DNA from: Heracleum sosnowskyi
Lineage: Eukaryota > Streptophyta > Magnoliopsida > Apiales > Apiaceae
Length of the DNA stretch: 64,000 bases
Assembly: GCA_030848705.1 (NCBI GenBank)
Contig: CM061236.1
Span: 54,641,481 to 54,705,480 of the forward strand
Direction: 5' to 3'
Of the stretch, positions 28,851 through 41,221 are shown piece after piece; the first letter of the stretch is position 1, and the number at the start of each line of letters is the position of its first letter. A model generated the notes under the pieces. The model did not search any database, was not told where the DNA came from, and saw only the letters and a list, made by a program, of their open reading frames with translations. The position numbers were made by a program, and so were the translations under genes.

Positions 28851-30560
28851 CATTTTTGGGGGTCCTCCAATAACAGTTTCATCCGAGTCAATTTCGGCTC
28901 TAGTTTGGCCAAAGTAACCAATTTCAGTCACTTTCCACCACTTTAGATTGGATTTCGATCACATCCTGGCATGATTAACATATTATCATTATATACATGA
29001 ACTTTAACCACTTTTTGTCCTTATATACCAGTTTCATCCGAGTCAATTTCGGTTTTAGTTTGGCCAAACAAACCAATTTAAGTCAATTTCCACCACATTA
29101 GAGTGGATTTCGACCACTTCCTGGCATGATTAACATATTATCATAATATACATGAACTTTGACCACTTATTGGGATCCTCATATACCAGTTTCATCCGAG
29201 TCAATTTCGGTTTTAGTTTAGCCAAACAAACCAATTTGAGTCATTTTCCACCACATTAGAGTGGATTTCGACCACTTCTTGTCATGATTAACATATTATC
29301 ATAAAATACATCAACTATGACCATTTTTGGGGGTCCTCCAATAACAGTTTCATCCGAGTCAATTTCGGCTCTAGTTTGGCCAAAGTAACCAATTTAAGTA
29401 ACTTTCCACCACTTTAGATTGGATTTCGACCACATCCTGGCATGATTAAAATTTTATCATAATATACATGAACTTTGACCACTTTTTGGGATCCTTATAT
29501 ACCAGTTTCATCCGAGTCAATTTCGGTTTTAGTTTGGCCAAACAAACCAATTTAAGTCAATTTCCACCACATTAGAGTGGATTTCGACCACTTCCTGGCA
29601 TGATTAACATATTATCAGAATTTACATCAACTATGACCATTTTTTGGGGTCCTCCAATAACAGTTTCACCCGAGTCAATTTCGGCTCTAGTTTGGCCAAA
29701 CTAACCAATTTAAGTCACTTTTCACCACTTTAGAGTGGATTTCGACCACATCCTGGCATGATTAACATATTATCATAATATACTTGAACTTTGACCACTT
29801 TTTGGGATCCTCATATACCAGTTTCATCCGAGTCAATTTCGGTTTTAGTTTAGCCAAACAAACAAATTTAAGTCAATATCCACCACATTAGATTGGATTT
29901 CGACCACTTCTTGGCATGATTAACATATTATCATAAAATACATCAACTATGACCATTTTTGGGGAGTGGATTTCGACCACATCCTGGCATGATTAACATA
30001 TTATCATAAAATACATCAACTATGACCATTTTTGGGGGTCCTCCAATAACAGTTTCATCCGAGTCAATTTCGGCTCTAGTTTGGCCAAAGCAACCAATTT
30101 CAGTCACTTTCCACCACTTTAGATTGGATTTCGACCACATCCGGGCATGATTAACATATTATCATAATATACATGAACTTTGACCACTTTTTGGGATCCT
30201 TATATACCAGTTTCATCCGAGTCAATTTCGGTTTTAGTTTGGCCAAACAAACCAGTTTAAGTCAATTTCCACCACATTAGAGTGGATTTCGACCACATCC
30301 TGGCATGATTAACATATTATCATAATACACATGAACTTTGACCACTTTTTGGGATACTCATATTCCAGTTTCATCCTTGTCAATTTCTGTTTTAGTTTGG
30401 CCAAACAAACCAATTTAAGTCAATTTCCACCACATTAGAGTGGATTTCGACCACTTCTTGGCATGATTAACATATTATCATAAAATACATCAACTATGAC
30501 CATTTTTGGGGGTCCTCCAATAACAGTTTCATCCGAGTCAATTTCGGCTCTAGTTTGGCC
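28850..30560. repeat. Tandem duplication of ~27.2-28.9 kb (offset 1,650 bp)
   Basis: The block beginning with TCATTATATACATG (27,337 and 28,987) and ending after the junction at 28311/29961 and the CAATTTCTGTTTTAG variant (28,733 and 30,383) repeats at an offset of 1,650 bp. The two copies diverge again near 30,565, where the second copy returns to a TTAAGTCAC monomer. It lies directly after the 4,875-bp duplication and copies part of it, so it is the later event. Confidence 0.75.
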
Positions 30561-33500
30561 AAAGTAACCAATTTAAGTCACTTTCCACCACATTAGAGTG
30601 GATTTCGACCACATCCTGGCATGATTAATATATTATCATAATTTACATCAATTTTGACCACTTTTTGGGGTCCTCTGATACCAGTTTCATCCAAGTCAAT
30701 TATGGCTCTAGTTTGGCTAAACTAACCAATTTAAGTAACTTTCCACCACATTAGAGTGGAATTCGAGCACATCCTGGCATGATTATCATATTATCATAAT
30801 TTACATCAACTTTGACCACTTTTTGGGGTCCTCTGATACCAGTTCCATCCGAGTCAATTTCGGCTCTAGTTTGGCCAAAGTAACCAATTTCAGTCACTTT
30901 CCACCACTTTAGATTGGATTTCGATCACATCCTGGCATGATTAACATATAATCATAATATACATGAACTTTGACCACTTTTTGTCCTTATATACCAGTTT
31001 CATCCGACTCAATTTCGGTTTTAGTTTGGCCAAACAAACCAATTTAAGTCAATTTCCACCACATTAGAGTGGATTTCGACCACTTCCTGGCATGATTAAC
31101 ATATTATCATAATATACATGAACTTTGACCACTTTTGGGATCCTCATATACCAGTTTCATCCGAGTCAATTTCGGTTTTAGTTTAGCCAAACAAACCAAT
31201 TTGAGTCATTTTCCACCACTTTAGAGTGGATTTCGACCACTTCTTGTCATGATTAACATATTATCATAAAATACATCAACTATGACCATTTTTGGGGGTC
31301 CTCCAATAACAGTTTCATCTGAGTCAATTTCGGCTCTAGTTTGGCCAAAGTAACCAATTTAAGTAACTTTCCACCACTTTAGATTGGATTTCGACCACAT
31401 CCTGGCATGATTAAAATATTATCATAATATACATGAACTTTGACCACTTTTTGGGATCCTTATATACCAGTTTCATCTGAGTCAATTTCGGTTTTAGTTT
31501 GGCCAAACAAACCAGTTTAAGTCAATTTCCACCACATTAGAGTGGATTTCGACCACATCCTGGCATGATTAACATATTATCATAATATACATGAACTTTG
31601 ACCACTTTTTGGGATACTCATATACCAGTTTGATCCGAGTCAATTTCGGTTTTAGTTTGGCCAAACAAACCAATTTAAGTCAATTTCCACCACATTAGAG
31701 TGGATTTCGACCACTTCCTGGCATGATTAACATATTATCAGAATTTACATCAACTATGACCATTTTTTGGGGTCCTCCAATAACAGTTTCACCCGAGTCA
31801 ATTTCGGCTCTAGTTTGGCCAAACTAACCTGTTTAAGTCACTTTCCACCACTTTAGAGTGGATTTCGACCACATCCTGGCATGATTAACATATTATCATA
31901 ATATACTTGAACTTTGACCACTTTTTGGGATCCTCATATACCAGTTTCATCCGAGTCAATTTCGGTTTTAGTTTAGCCAAACAAACCAATTTAATTCAAT
32001 ATCCACCACATTAGATTGGATTTCGACCACTTCTTGGCATGATTAACATATTATCATAAAATACATCAACTATGACCATTTTTGGGGAGTGGATTTCGAC
32101 CACATCCTGGCATGATTAACATATTATCATAAAATACATCAACTATGACCATTTTTGGGGGTCCTCCAATAACAGTTTCATCCGAGTCAATTTCGGCTCT
32201 AGTTTGGCCAAAGCAACCAATTTCAGTCACTTTCCACCACTTTAGATTGGATTTCGACCACATCCGGGCATGATTAACATATTATCATAATATACATGAA
32301 CTTTGACCACTTTTTGGGATCCTTATATACCAGTTTCATCCGAGTCAATTTCGGTTTTAGTTTGGCCAAACAAACCAGTTTAAGTCAATTTCCACCACAT
32401 TAGAGTGGATTTCGACCACATCCTGGCATGATTAACATATTATCATAATACATATGAACTTTGACCACTTTTTGGGATACTCATATTCCAGTTTCATCCT
32501 TGTCAATTTCTGTTTTAGTTTGGCCAAACAAACCAATTTAAGTCAATTTCCACCACATTAGAGTGGATTTCGACCACTTCTTGGCATGATTAACATATTA
32601 TCATAAAATACATCAACTATGACCATTTTTGGGGGTCCTCCAATAACAGTTTCATCCGAGTCAATTTCGGCTCTAGTTTGGCCAAAGTAACCAATTTAAG
32701 TCACTTTCCACCACATTAGAGTGGATTTCGACCACATCCTGGCATGATTAATATATTATCATAATTTACATCAATTTTGACCACTTTTTGGGGTCCTCTG
32801 ATACCAGTTTCATCCAAGTCAATTATGGCTCTAGTTTGGCTAAACTAACCAATTTAAGTAACTTTCCACCACATTAGAGTGGAATTCGAGCACATCCTGG
32901 CATGATTATCATATTATCATAATTTACATCAACTTTGACCACTTTTTGGGGTCCTCTGATACCAGTTCCATCCGAGTCAATTTCGGCTCTAGTTTGGCCA
33001 AAGTAACCAATTTCAGTCACTTTCCACCACTTTAGATTGGATTTCGATCACATCCTGGCATGATTAACATATTATCATAATATACATGAACTTTGACCAC
33101 TTTTTGGGATACTCATATACCAGTTTCATCCGAGTCAATTTCGGTTTTAGTTTAGCCAAACAAACCAATTTGAGTCATTTTCCACCACTTTAGAGTGGAT
33201 TTCGACCACTTCTTGTCATGATTAACATATTATCATAAAATACATCAACTATGACCATTTTTGGGGGTCCTCCAATAACAGTTTCATCTGAGTCAATTTC
33301 GGCTCTAGTTTGGCCAAAGTAACCAATTTAAGTAACTTTCCACCACTTTAGATTGGATTTCGACCACATCCTGGCATGATTAAAATATTATCATAATATA
33401 CATGAACTTTGACCACTTTTTGGGATCCTTATATACCAGTTTCATCCGAGTCAATTTCGGTTTTAGTTTGGCCAAACAAACCAGTTTAAGTCAATTTCCA

Positions 33501-36500
33501 CCACATTAGAGTGGATTTCGACCACATCCTGGCATGATTAACATATTATCATAATATACATGAACTTTGACCACTTTTTGGGATACTCATATACCAGTTT
33601 GATCCGAGTCAATTTCGGTTTTAGTTTGGCCAAACAAACCAATTTAAGTCAATTTCCACCACATTAGAGTGGATTTCGACCACTTCCTGGCATGATTAAC
33701 ATATTATCAGAATTTACATCAACTATGACCATTTTTTGGGGTCCTCCAATAACAGTTTCACCCGAGTCAATTTCGGCTCTAGTTTGGCCAAACTAACCTG
33801 TTTAAGTCACTTTCCACCACTTTAGAGTGGATTTCGACCACATCCTGGCATGATTAACATATTATCATAATATACTTGAACTTTGACCACTTTTTGGGAT
33901 CCTCATATACCAGTTTCATCCGAGTCAATTTCGGTTTTAGTTTAGCCAAACAAACCATTTTAAGTCAATTTCCACCACATTAGATTGTATTTCGACCACT
34001 TCTTGGCATGATTAACATATTATCATAAAATACATCAACTATGACCATTTTTGGGGAGTGGATTTCGACCACATCCTGGCATGATTAACATATTATCATA
34101 AAATACATCAACTATGACCATTTTGGGGGTCCTCCAATAACAGTTTCATCCGAGTCAATTTCGGCTCTAGTTTGGCCAAAGCAACCAATTTCAGTCACTT
34201 TCCACCACTTTAGATTGGATTTCGACCACATCCGGGCATGATTAACATATTATCATAATATACATGAACTTTGACCACTTTTTGGGATTCTTATATACCA
34301 GTTTCATCCGAGTCAATTTCGGTTTTAGTTTGGCCAAACAAACCAGTTTAAGTCAATTTCCACCACATTAGAGTGGATTTCGACCACATCCTGGCATGAT
34401 TAACATATTATCATAATACACATGAACTTTGACCACTTTTTGGGATACTCATATTCCAGTTTCATCCTTGTCAATTTCGGTTTTAGTTTGGCCAAACAAA
34501 CCAATTTAAGTCAATTTCCACCACATTAGAGTGGATTTCGACCACTTCTTGGCATGATTAACATATTATCATAAAATACATCAACTATGACCATTTTTGG
34601 GGGTCCTCCAATAACAGTTTCATCCGAGTCAATTTCGGCTCTAGTTTGGCCAAAGTAACCAATTTAAGTCACTTTCCACCACATTAGAGTGGATTTCGAC
34701 CACATCCTGGCATGATTAATATTATCATAATTTACATCAATTTTGACCACTTTTTGGGGTCCTCTGATACTAGTTTCATCCAAGTCAATTATGGCTCTAG
34801 TTTGGCTAAACTAACCAATTTAAGTAACTTTCCACCACATTAGAGTGGAATTCGAGCACATCCTGGCATGATTATCATATTATCATAATTTACATCAACT
34901 TTGACCACTTTTTGGGGTCCTCTGATACCAGTTCCATCCGAGTCAATTTCGGCTATAGTTTGGCCAAAGTAACCAATTTCAGTCACTTTCCACCACTTTA
35001 GATTGGATTTCGATCAAATCCTGGCATTATTAACATATTATCATAATATACATGAACTTTGACCACTTTTTGTCCTTATATACCAGTTTCATCCGAGTCA
35101 ATTTCGGTTTTAGTTTGGCCAAACAAACCAATTTAAGTAAATTTCCACCACATTAGAGTGGATTTCGACCACTTCCTGGCATGATTAACAAATTATCATA
35201 ATATACATGAACTTTGACCACTTTTTGGGATCCTCATATACCAGTTTCATCCGAGTCAATTTTGGTTTAAGTTTAGCCAAACAAACCAATTTGAGTCATT
35301 TTCCACCACATTAGAGTGGATTTCGATCACTTCTTGTCATGATTAACATATTATCATAAAATACATCAACTATGACCATTTTTGGGGGTCCTCCAATAAC
35401 AGTTTCATTCGAGTCAATTTCGGCTCTAGTTTGGCCAAAGTAACCAATTTAAGTAACTTTCCACCACTTTAGATTGGATATCGACCACATCCTGGCATGA
35501 TTAAAATATTATCATAATATACATGAACTTTGACCACTTTTTGGGATCCTTATATACCAGTTTCATCCGAGTCAATTTCGGTTTTAGTTTGGCCAAACAA
35601 ACCAGTTTAAGTCAATTTCCACCACATTAGAGTGGATTTCGACCATATCCTGGCATGATTAACATATTATCATAATATACATGAACTTTGACCACTTTTT
35701 GGGATACTCATATACCAGTTTGATCCGAGTCAATTTCGGTTTTAGTTTGGCCAAACAAACCAATTTAACTCAATTTCCACCACATTAGAGTGGATTTCGA
35801 CCACTTCCTGGCATGATTAACATATTATCAGAATTTACATCAACTATGACCATTTTTTGGGGTCCTCCAATAACAGTTTCACCCGAGTCAATTTCGGCTC
35901 TAGTTTGGCCAAACTAACCTGTTTAAGTCACTTTCCACCACTTTAGAGTGGATTTCGACCACATCCTGGCATTATTAACATATTATCATAATATACTTGA
36001 ACTTTGACCACTTTTTGGGATCCTCATATACCAGTTTCATCCGAGTCAATTTCGGTTTTAGTTTAGCCAAACAAACCAATTTAATTCAATATCCACCACA
36101 TTAGATTGGATTTCGACCACTTCTTGGCATGATTAACATATTATCATAAAATACATCAACTATGACCATTTTTGGGGAGTGGATTTCGACCACATCCTGG
36201 CATGATTAACATATTATCATAAAATACATCAACTATGACCATTTTTGGGGGTCCTCCAATAACAGTTTCATCCGAGTCAATTTCGGCTCTAGTTTGGCCA
36301 AAGCAACCAATTTCAGTCACTTTCCACCACTTTAGATTGGATTTCGACCACATCCGGGCATGATTAACATATTATCATAATATACATGAACTTTGACCAC
36401 TTTTTGGGATCCTTATATACCAGTTTCATCCGAGTCAATTTCGGTTTTAGTTTGGCCAAACAAACCAGTTTAAATCAATTTCCACCACATTAGAGTGGAT

Positions 36501-39500
36501 TTCGACCACATCCTGGCATGATTAACATATTATCATAATACACATGAACTTTGACCACTTTTTGGGATACTCATATTCCAGTTTCATCCTTGTCAATTTC
36601 TGTTTTAGTTTGGCCAAACAAACCAATTTAAGTCAATTTCCACCACATTAGAGTGGATTTCGACCACTTCTTGTCATGATTAAAATATTATCATAAAATA
36701 CATCAACTATGACCATTTTTGGGGGTCCTCCAATAACAGTTTCATTCGAGTCAATTTCGGCTCTAGTTTGGCCAAAGTAACCAATTTAAGTAACTTTCCA
36801 CCACTTTAGATTGGATTTCGACCACATCCTGGCATGATTAAAATATTATCATAATATACATGAACTTTGACCACTTTTTGGGATCCTTATATACCAGTTT
36901 CATCCGAGTCAATTTCGGTTTTAGTTTGGCCAAACAAACCAGTTTAAGTCAATTTCCACCACATTAGAGTGGATTTCGACCACATCCTGGCATGATTAAC
37001 ATATTATTATAATATACATGAACTTTGACCACTTTTTGGGATACTCATATACCAGTTTGATCCGAGTCAATTTCGGTTTTAGTTTGGCCAAACAAACCAA
37101 TTTAAGTCAATTTCCACCACATTAGAGTGGATTTCGACCACTTCCTGGCATGATTAACATATTATCATAAAATACATCAACTATGACCATTTTTGGGGAG
37201 TGGATTTCGACCACATCCTGGCATGATTAACATATTATCATAAAATACATCAACTATGACCATTTTTGGGGTCCTCCAATAACAGTTTCACCCGAGTCAA
37301 TTTCGGCTCTAGTTTGGCCAAACTAACCAATTTAAGTCACTTTCCACCACTTTAGAGTGGATTTCGACCACATCCTGGCATGATTAACATATTATCATAA
37401 TATACTTGAACTTTGACCACTTTTTGGGATCCTCATATACCAGTTTCATCCGAGTCAATTTCGGTTTTAGTTTAGCCAAACAAACCAATTTAAGTCAATT
37501 TCCACCACATTAGATTGGATTTCGACCACTTCTTGGCATGATTAACATATTATCATAAAATACATCAACTATGACCATTTTTGGGGAGTGGATTTCGACC
37601 ACATCCTGGCATGATTAACATATTATCATAAAATACATCAACTATGACCATTTTTGGGGGTCCTCCAATAACAGTTTCATCCGAGTCAATTTCGGCTCTA
37701 ATTTGGCCAAAGTAACTAATTTCAGTCACTTTCCACCACTTTAGATTGGATTTCGACCACATCCTGGCATGATTAACATATTATCATAATATACATGAAC
37801 TTTGACCACTTTTTGTCCTTATATACCAGTTTCATCCGAGTCAATTTCGGTTTTAGTTTGGCCAAACAAACCAATTTAAGTTAATTTCCACCACATTAGA
37901 GTGGATTTCGACCACTTCCTGGCATGATTAACATATTATCAGAATTTACATCAACTATGACCATTTTTTGGGGTCCTCCAATAACAGTTTCACCCGAGTC
38001 AATTTCGGCTCTAGTTTGGCCATACTAACCAATTAAAGTCACTTTCCACCACTTTAGAGTGGATTTCGACCACATCCTGGCATGATTAACATATTATCAT
38101 AATATACTTGATCTTTGACCATTTTTTGGGATCCTCATATACCAGTTTCATCCGAGTCAATTTCGGCCCTAGTTTGGCCAAAGTAACCAATTTAAGTCAC
38201 TTTCCACCAAATTAGAGTGGATTTCGACCACATCATGGCATGATTAATATATTATCATAATTTACATCAACTTTGACCAGTTTTTGGGGTCCTCTGATAC
38301 CAGTTTCATTCAAGTCAATTATGGCTCTAGTTTGGCTAAACTAACCAATTTAAGTAACTTTCCACCACATTAGAGTGGAATTCGAGCACATCCTGGCATG
38401 ATTATCATATTATCAAATTTTACATCAACTTTGACCACTTTTTGGGGTCCTCTGATACCAGTTCCATCCGAGTCAATTTCGGCTCTAGTTTGGCCAACTC
38501 ACCAATTTAAGTCACTTTCCACCACATTAGAGTGGATTTCGACCACATCCTGGCATGATTAACATATTATCATAATATACATGAACTTTGACCACTTTTT
38601 GGGATCCTTATATACCAGTTTCATCCGAGTCAATTTTGGTTTCAGTTTGGCCAAACAAACCAGTTTAAGTCAATTTCCACCACTTTAGAGTGGATTTCGA
38701 CCACATCCTGGCATGATTAACATATTATCATAATATACTTGAACTTTGACCACTTTTTGGGATCCTCATATACCAGTTTCATTCAAGTCAATTATGGCTC
38801 TAGTTTGGCTAAACTAACCAATTTAAGTAACTTTCCACCACATTAGAGTGGAATTCGAGCACATCCTGGCATGATTATCATATTATCAAATTTTACATCA
38901 ACTTTGACCACTTTTTGGGGTCCTCTGATACCAGTTCCATCCGAGTCAATTTCGGCTCTAGTTTGGCCAACTCACCAATTTAAGTCACTTTCCACCACAT
39001 TAGAGTGGATTTCGACCACATCCTGGCATGATTAACATATTATCATAATATACATGAACTTTGACCACTCTTTGGGATCCTTATATACCAGTTTCATCCG
39101 AGTCAATTTCGGTTTTAGTTTAGCCAAACAAACCAATTTAAGTCAATTTCTACCACATTAGAGTGAATTTCGACCACTTCTTGTCATGATTAACATATTA
39201 TCATAAAATACCTCAACTATGACCATTTTTTGGGGTCCTCCAATAACAGTTGCATCCGAGTCAATTTCGGCTCTAGTTTGGCCAAAGTAACCAATTTTAG
39301 TCACTTTCCACCACTTTAGATTGGATTTCGACCACATCCTGGCATGATTAACATATTATCATAATATACATGAACTTTGACCACTTTTTGGGATCCTTAT
39401 ATACCAGTTTCATCCGAGTCAATTTTGGTTTCAGTTTGGCCAAACAAACCAGTTTAAGTCAATTTCCACCACATTAGAGTGGATTTCGACCAGATCCTGG

Positions 39501-41216
39501 CATGATTAACATATTATCATAATATACATGAACTTTGACCACTTTTTGGGATACTCATATACCAGTTTCATCCTTGTCAATTTCGGTTTTAGTTTGGCCA
39601 AACAAACCAATTTAAGTCAATTTCCACCACATTAGAGTGGATTTCGACCACTTCTTGGCATGATTAACATATTATCATAAAATACATCAACTATGACCAT
39701 TTTTGGGGGTCCTCCCATAACAGTTTCATCCGAGTCAATTTCGGCTCTAGTTTGGCCAAAGTAACCAATTTCAGTCACTTTCCACCACTTTAGATTGGAT
39801 TAAGATCACATCCTGGCATGATTAACATATTATCATAATATACATGAACTTTGACCACTTTTTGTCCTTATATACCAGTTTCATCCGAGTCAATTTCGGT
39901 TTTAGTTTGGCCAAACAAACCAATTTAAGTCAATTTCCACCACATTAGAGTGGATTTCGACCACTTCCTGGCATGATTAACATATTATCATAATATACAT
40001 GAACTTTGACCACTTTTTGGGATCCTCATATACCAGTTTCATCCGAGTCAATTTCGGTTTTAGTTTAGCCAAACAAACCAATTTGAGTCATTTTCCCCCA
40101 CATTAGAGTGGATTTCGACCACTTCTTGTCATGATTAACATATTATCATAAAATACATCAACTATGACCATTTTTGGGGGTCCTCCAATAACAGTTTCAT
40201 CCGAGTCAATTTCGGCTCTAGTTTGGCCAAAGTAACCAATTTAAGTAACTTTCCACCACTTTAGATTGGATTTCGACCACATCCTGGCATGATTAAAATA
40301 TTATCATAATATACATGAACTTTGACCACTTTTTGGGATCCTTATATACCAGTTTCATCCGAGTCAATTTCGGTTTTAGTTTGGCCAAACAAACCAGTTT
40401 AAGTCAATTTCCACCACATTAGAGTGGATTTCGACCACATCCTGGCATGATTAACATATTATCATAATATACATGAACTTTGACCACTTTTTGGGATACT
40501 CATATACCAGTTTGATCCGAGTCAATTTCGGTTTTAGTTTGGCCAAACAAACCAATTTAAGTCAATTTCCACCACATTAGAGTGGATTTCGACCACGTCC
40601 TGGCATAATTAATATATTATCAGAATTTACATCAACTATGACCATTTTTTGGGGTCCTCCAATAACAGTTTCACCCGAGTCAATTTCGGCTCTAGTTTGG
40701 CCAAACTAACCAATTTAAGTCACTTTCCACCACTTTAGAGTGGATTTCGACCACATCCTGGCATGATTAACATATTATCATAATATACTTGAACTTTGAC
40801 CACTTTTTGGGATCCTCATATACCAGTTTCATCCGAGTCAATTTCGGTTTTAGTTTAGCCAAACAAACCAATTTAAGTCAATTTCCACCACATTAGATTG
40901 GATTTCGACCACTTCTTGGCATGATTAACATATTATCATAAAATACATCAACTATGACCATTTTTGGGGAGTGGATTTCGACCACATCCTGGCATGATTA
41001 ACATATTATCATAAAATACATCAACTATGACCATTTTTGGGGGTCCTCCAATAACAGTTTCATCCGAGTCAATTTCGCCTCTAGTTTGGCCAAAGTAACC
41101 AATTTCAGTCACTTTCCACCACTTTAGATTGTATTTCGACCACATCCTGACATGATTAACATATTATCATAATATACATGAACTTTGACCACTTTTTGTC
41201 CTTATATACCAGTTTC

Positions 41217-41221
41217 ATTCG
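41217..41221. repeat. Left target-site duplication ATTCG
   Basis: The five bases ATTCG lie directly before the first base of the left LTR and again directly after the last base of the right LTR (55,448-55,452). An uninterrupted copy of the same monomer variant, GTTTCATTCGAGTC, is present at about 58,111-58,124. Confidence 0.95.

Larger units (their letters stand above)
1..41216. repeat. Satellite array, ~158-bp monomer (left part)
   Basis: This is continuous head-to-tail satellite DNA. Taking CAGTTTCATCCGAGTCAATT as monomer start, successive starts fall at 144, 302, 460 and 617, giving a unit of 157-158 bp. Conserved blocks in order are the start motif, TTTGGCC, a CCAC-ATTAGA-GTGG short dyad, TTTCGACCAC, GGCATGATTAACATATTATC and TTTGACCACTTTTTGGG. 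Four recurrent types can be told apart: GGCTCTAG with AAAGTAACC; GGTTTTAG with AAACAAACC; TTATGGCTCTAG with an EcoRI site (GAATTCGAGCAC); and GGCTCTAG with AACTCACC. The array begins before the window and is cut by the retrotransposon. There is no gene in it: the only open frames are short antisense ones repeated with the unit. The role, if any, is structural (centromeric, pericentromeric or subtelomeric heterochromatin); which of these cannot be read from the sequence. Confidence 0.97.
20526..41216. repeat. Satellite zone III: junction-bearing repeats with 3-bp deletion variant
   Basis: The 13-bp deletion of zone II disappears and a new variant appears. ACTTTTTGTCCTTATATACC lacks three bases of the usual TTTTTGGGATCC and is found at about 20,757, 22,491, 24,455, 25,632, 27,366, 29,015, 30,980, 35,073, 37,812, 39,863 and 41,196. 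The GGGGAGTGG junction occurs at about 23435, 25401, 28311, 29961, 32084, 34053, 36174, 37195, 37583 and 40966. Spacings are 2909, 1966, 2910, 1650, 2123, 1969, 2121, 1021, 388 and 3383 bp. After subtracting about 71 bp these are close to 18, 12, 18, 10, 13, 12, 13, 6, 2 and 21 monomers. The zone continues beyond the retrotransposon. Confidence 0.85.

Noticed and set aside
1..41216. CRISPR array
   Set aside because: The repeats are contiguous 158-bp monomers without short repeats separated by unique spacers, and the context is a plant satellite.
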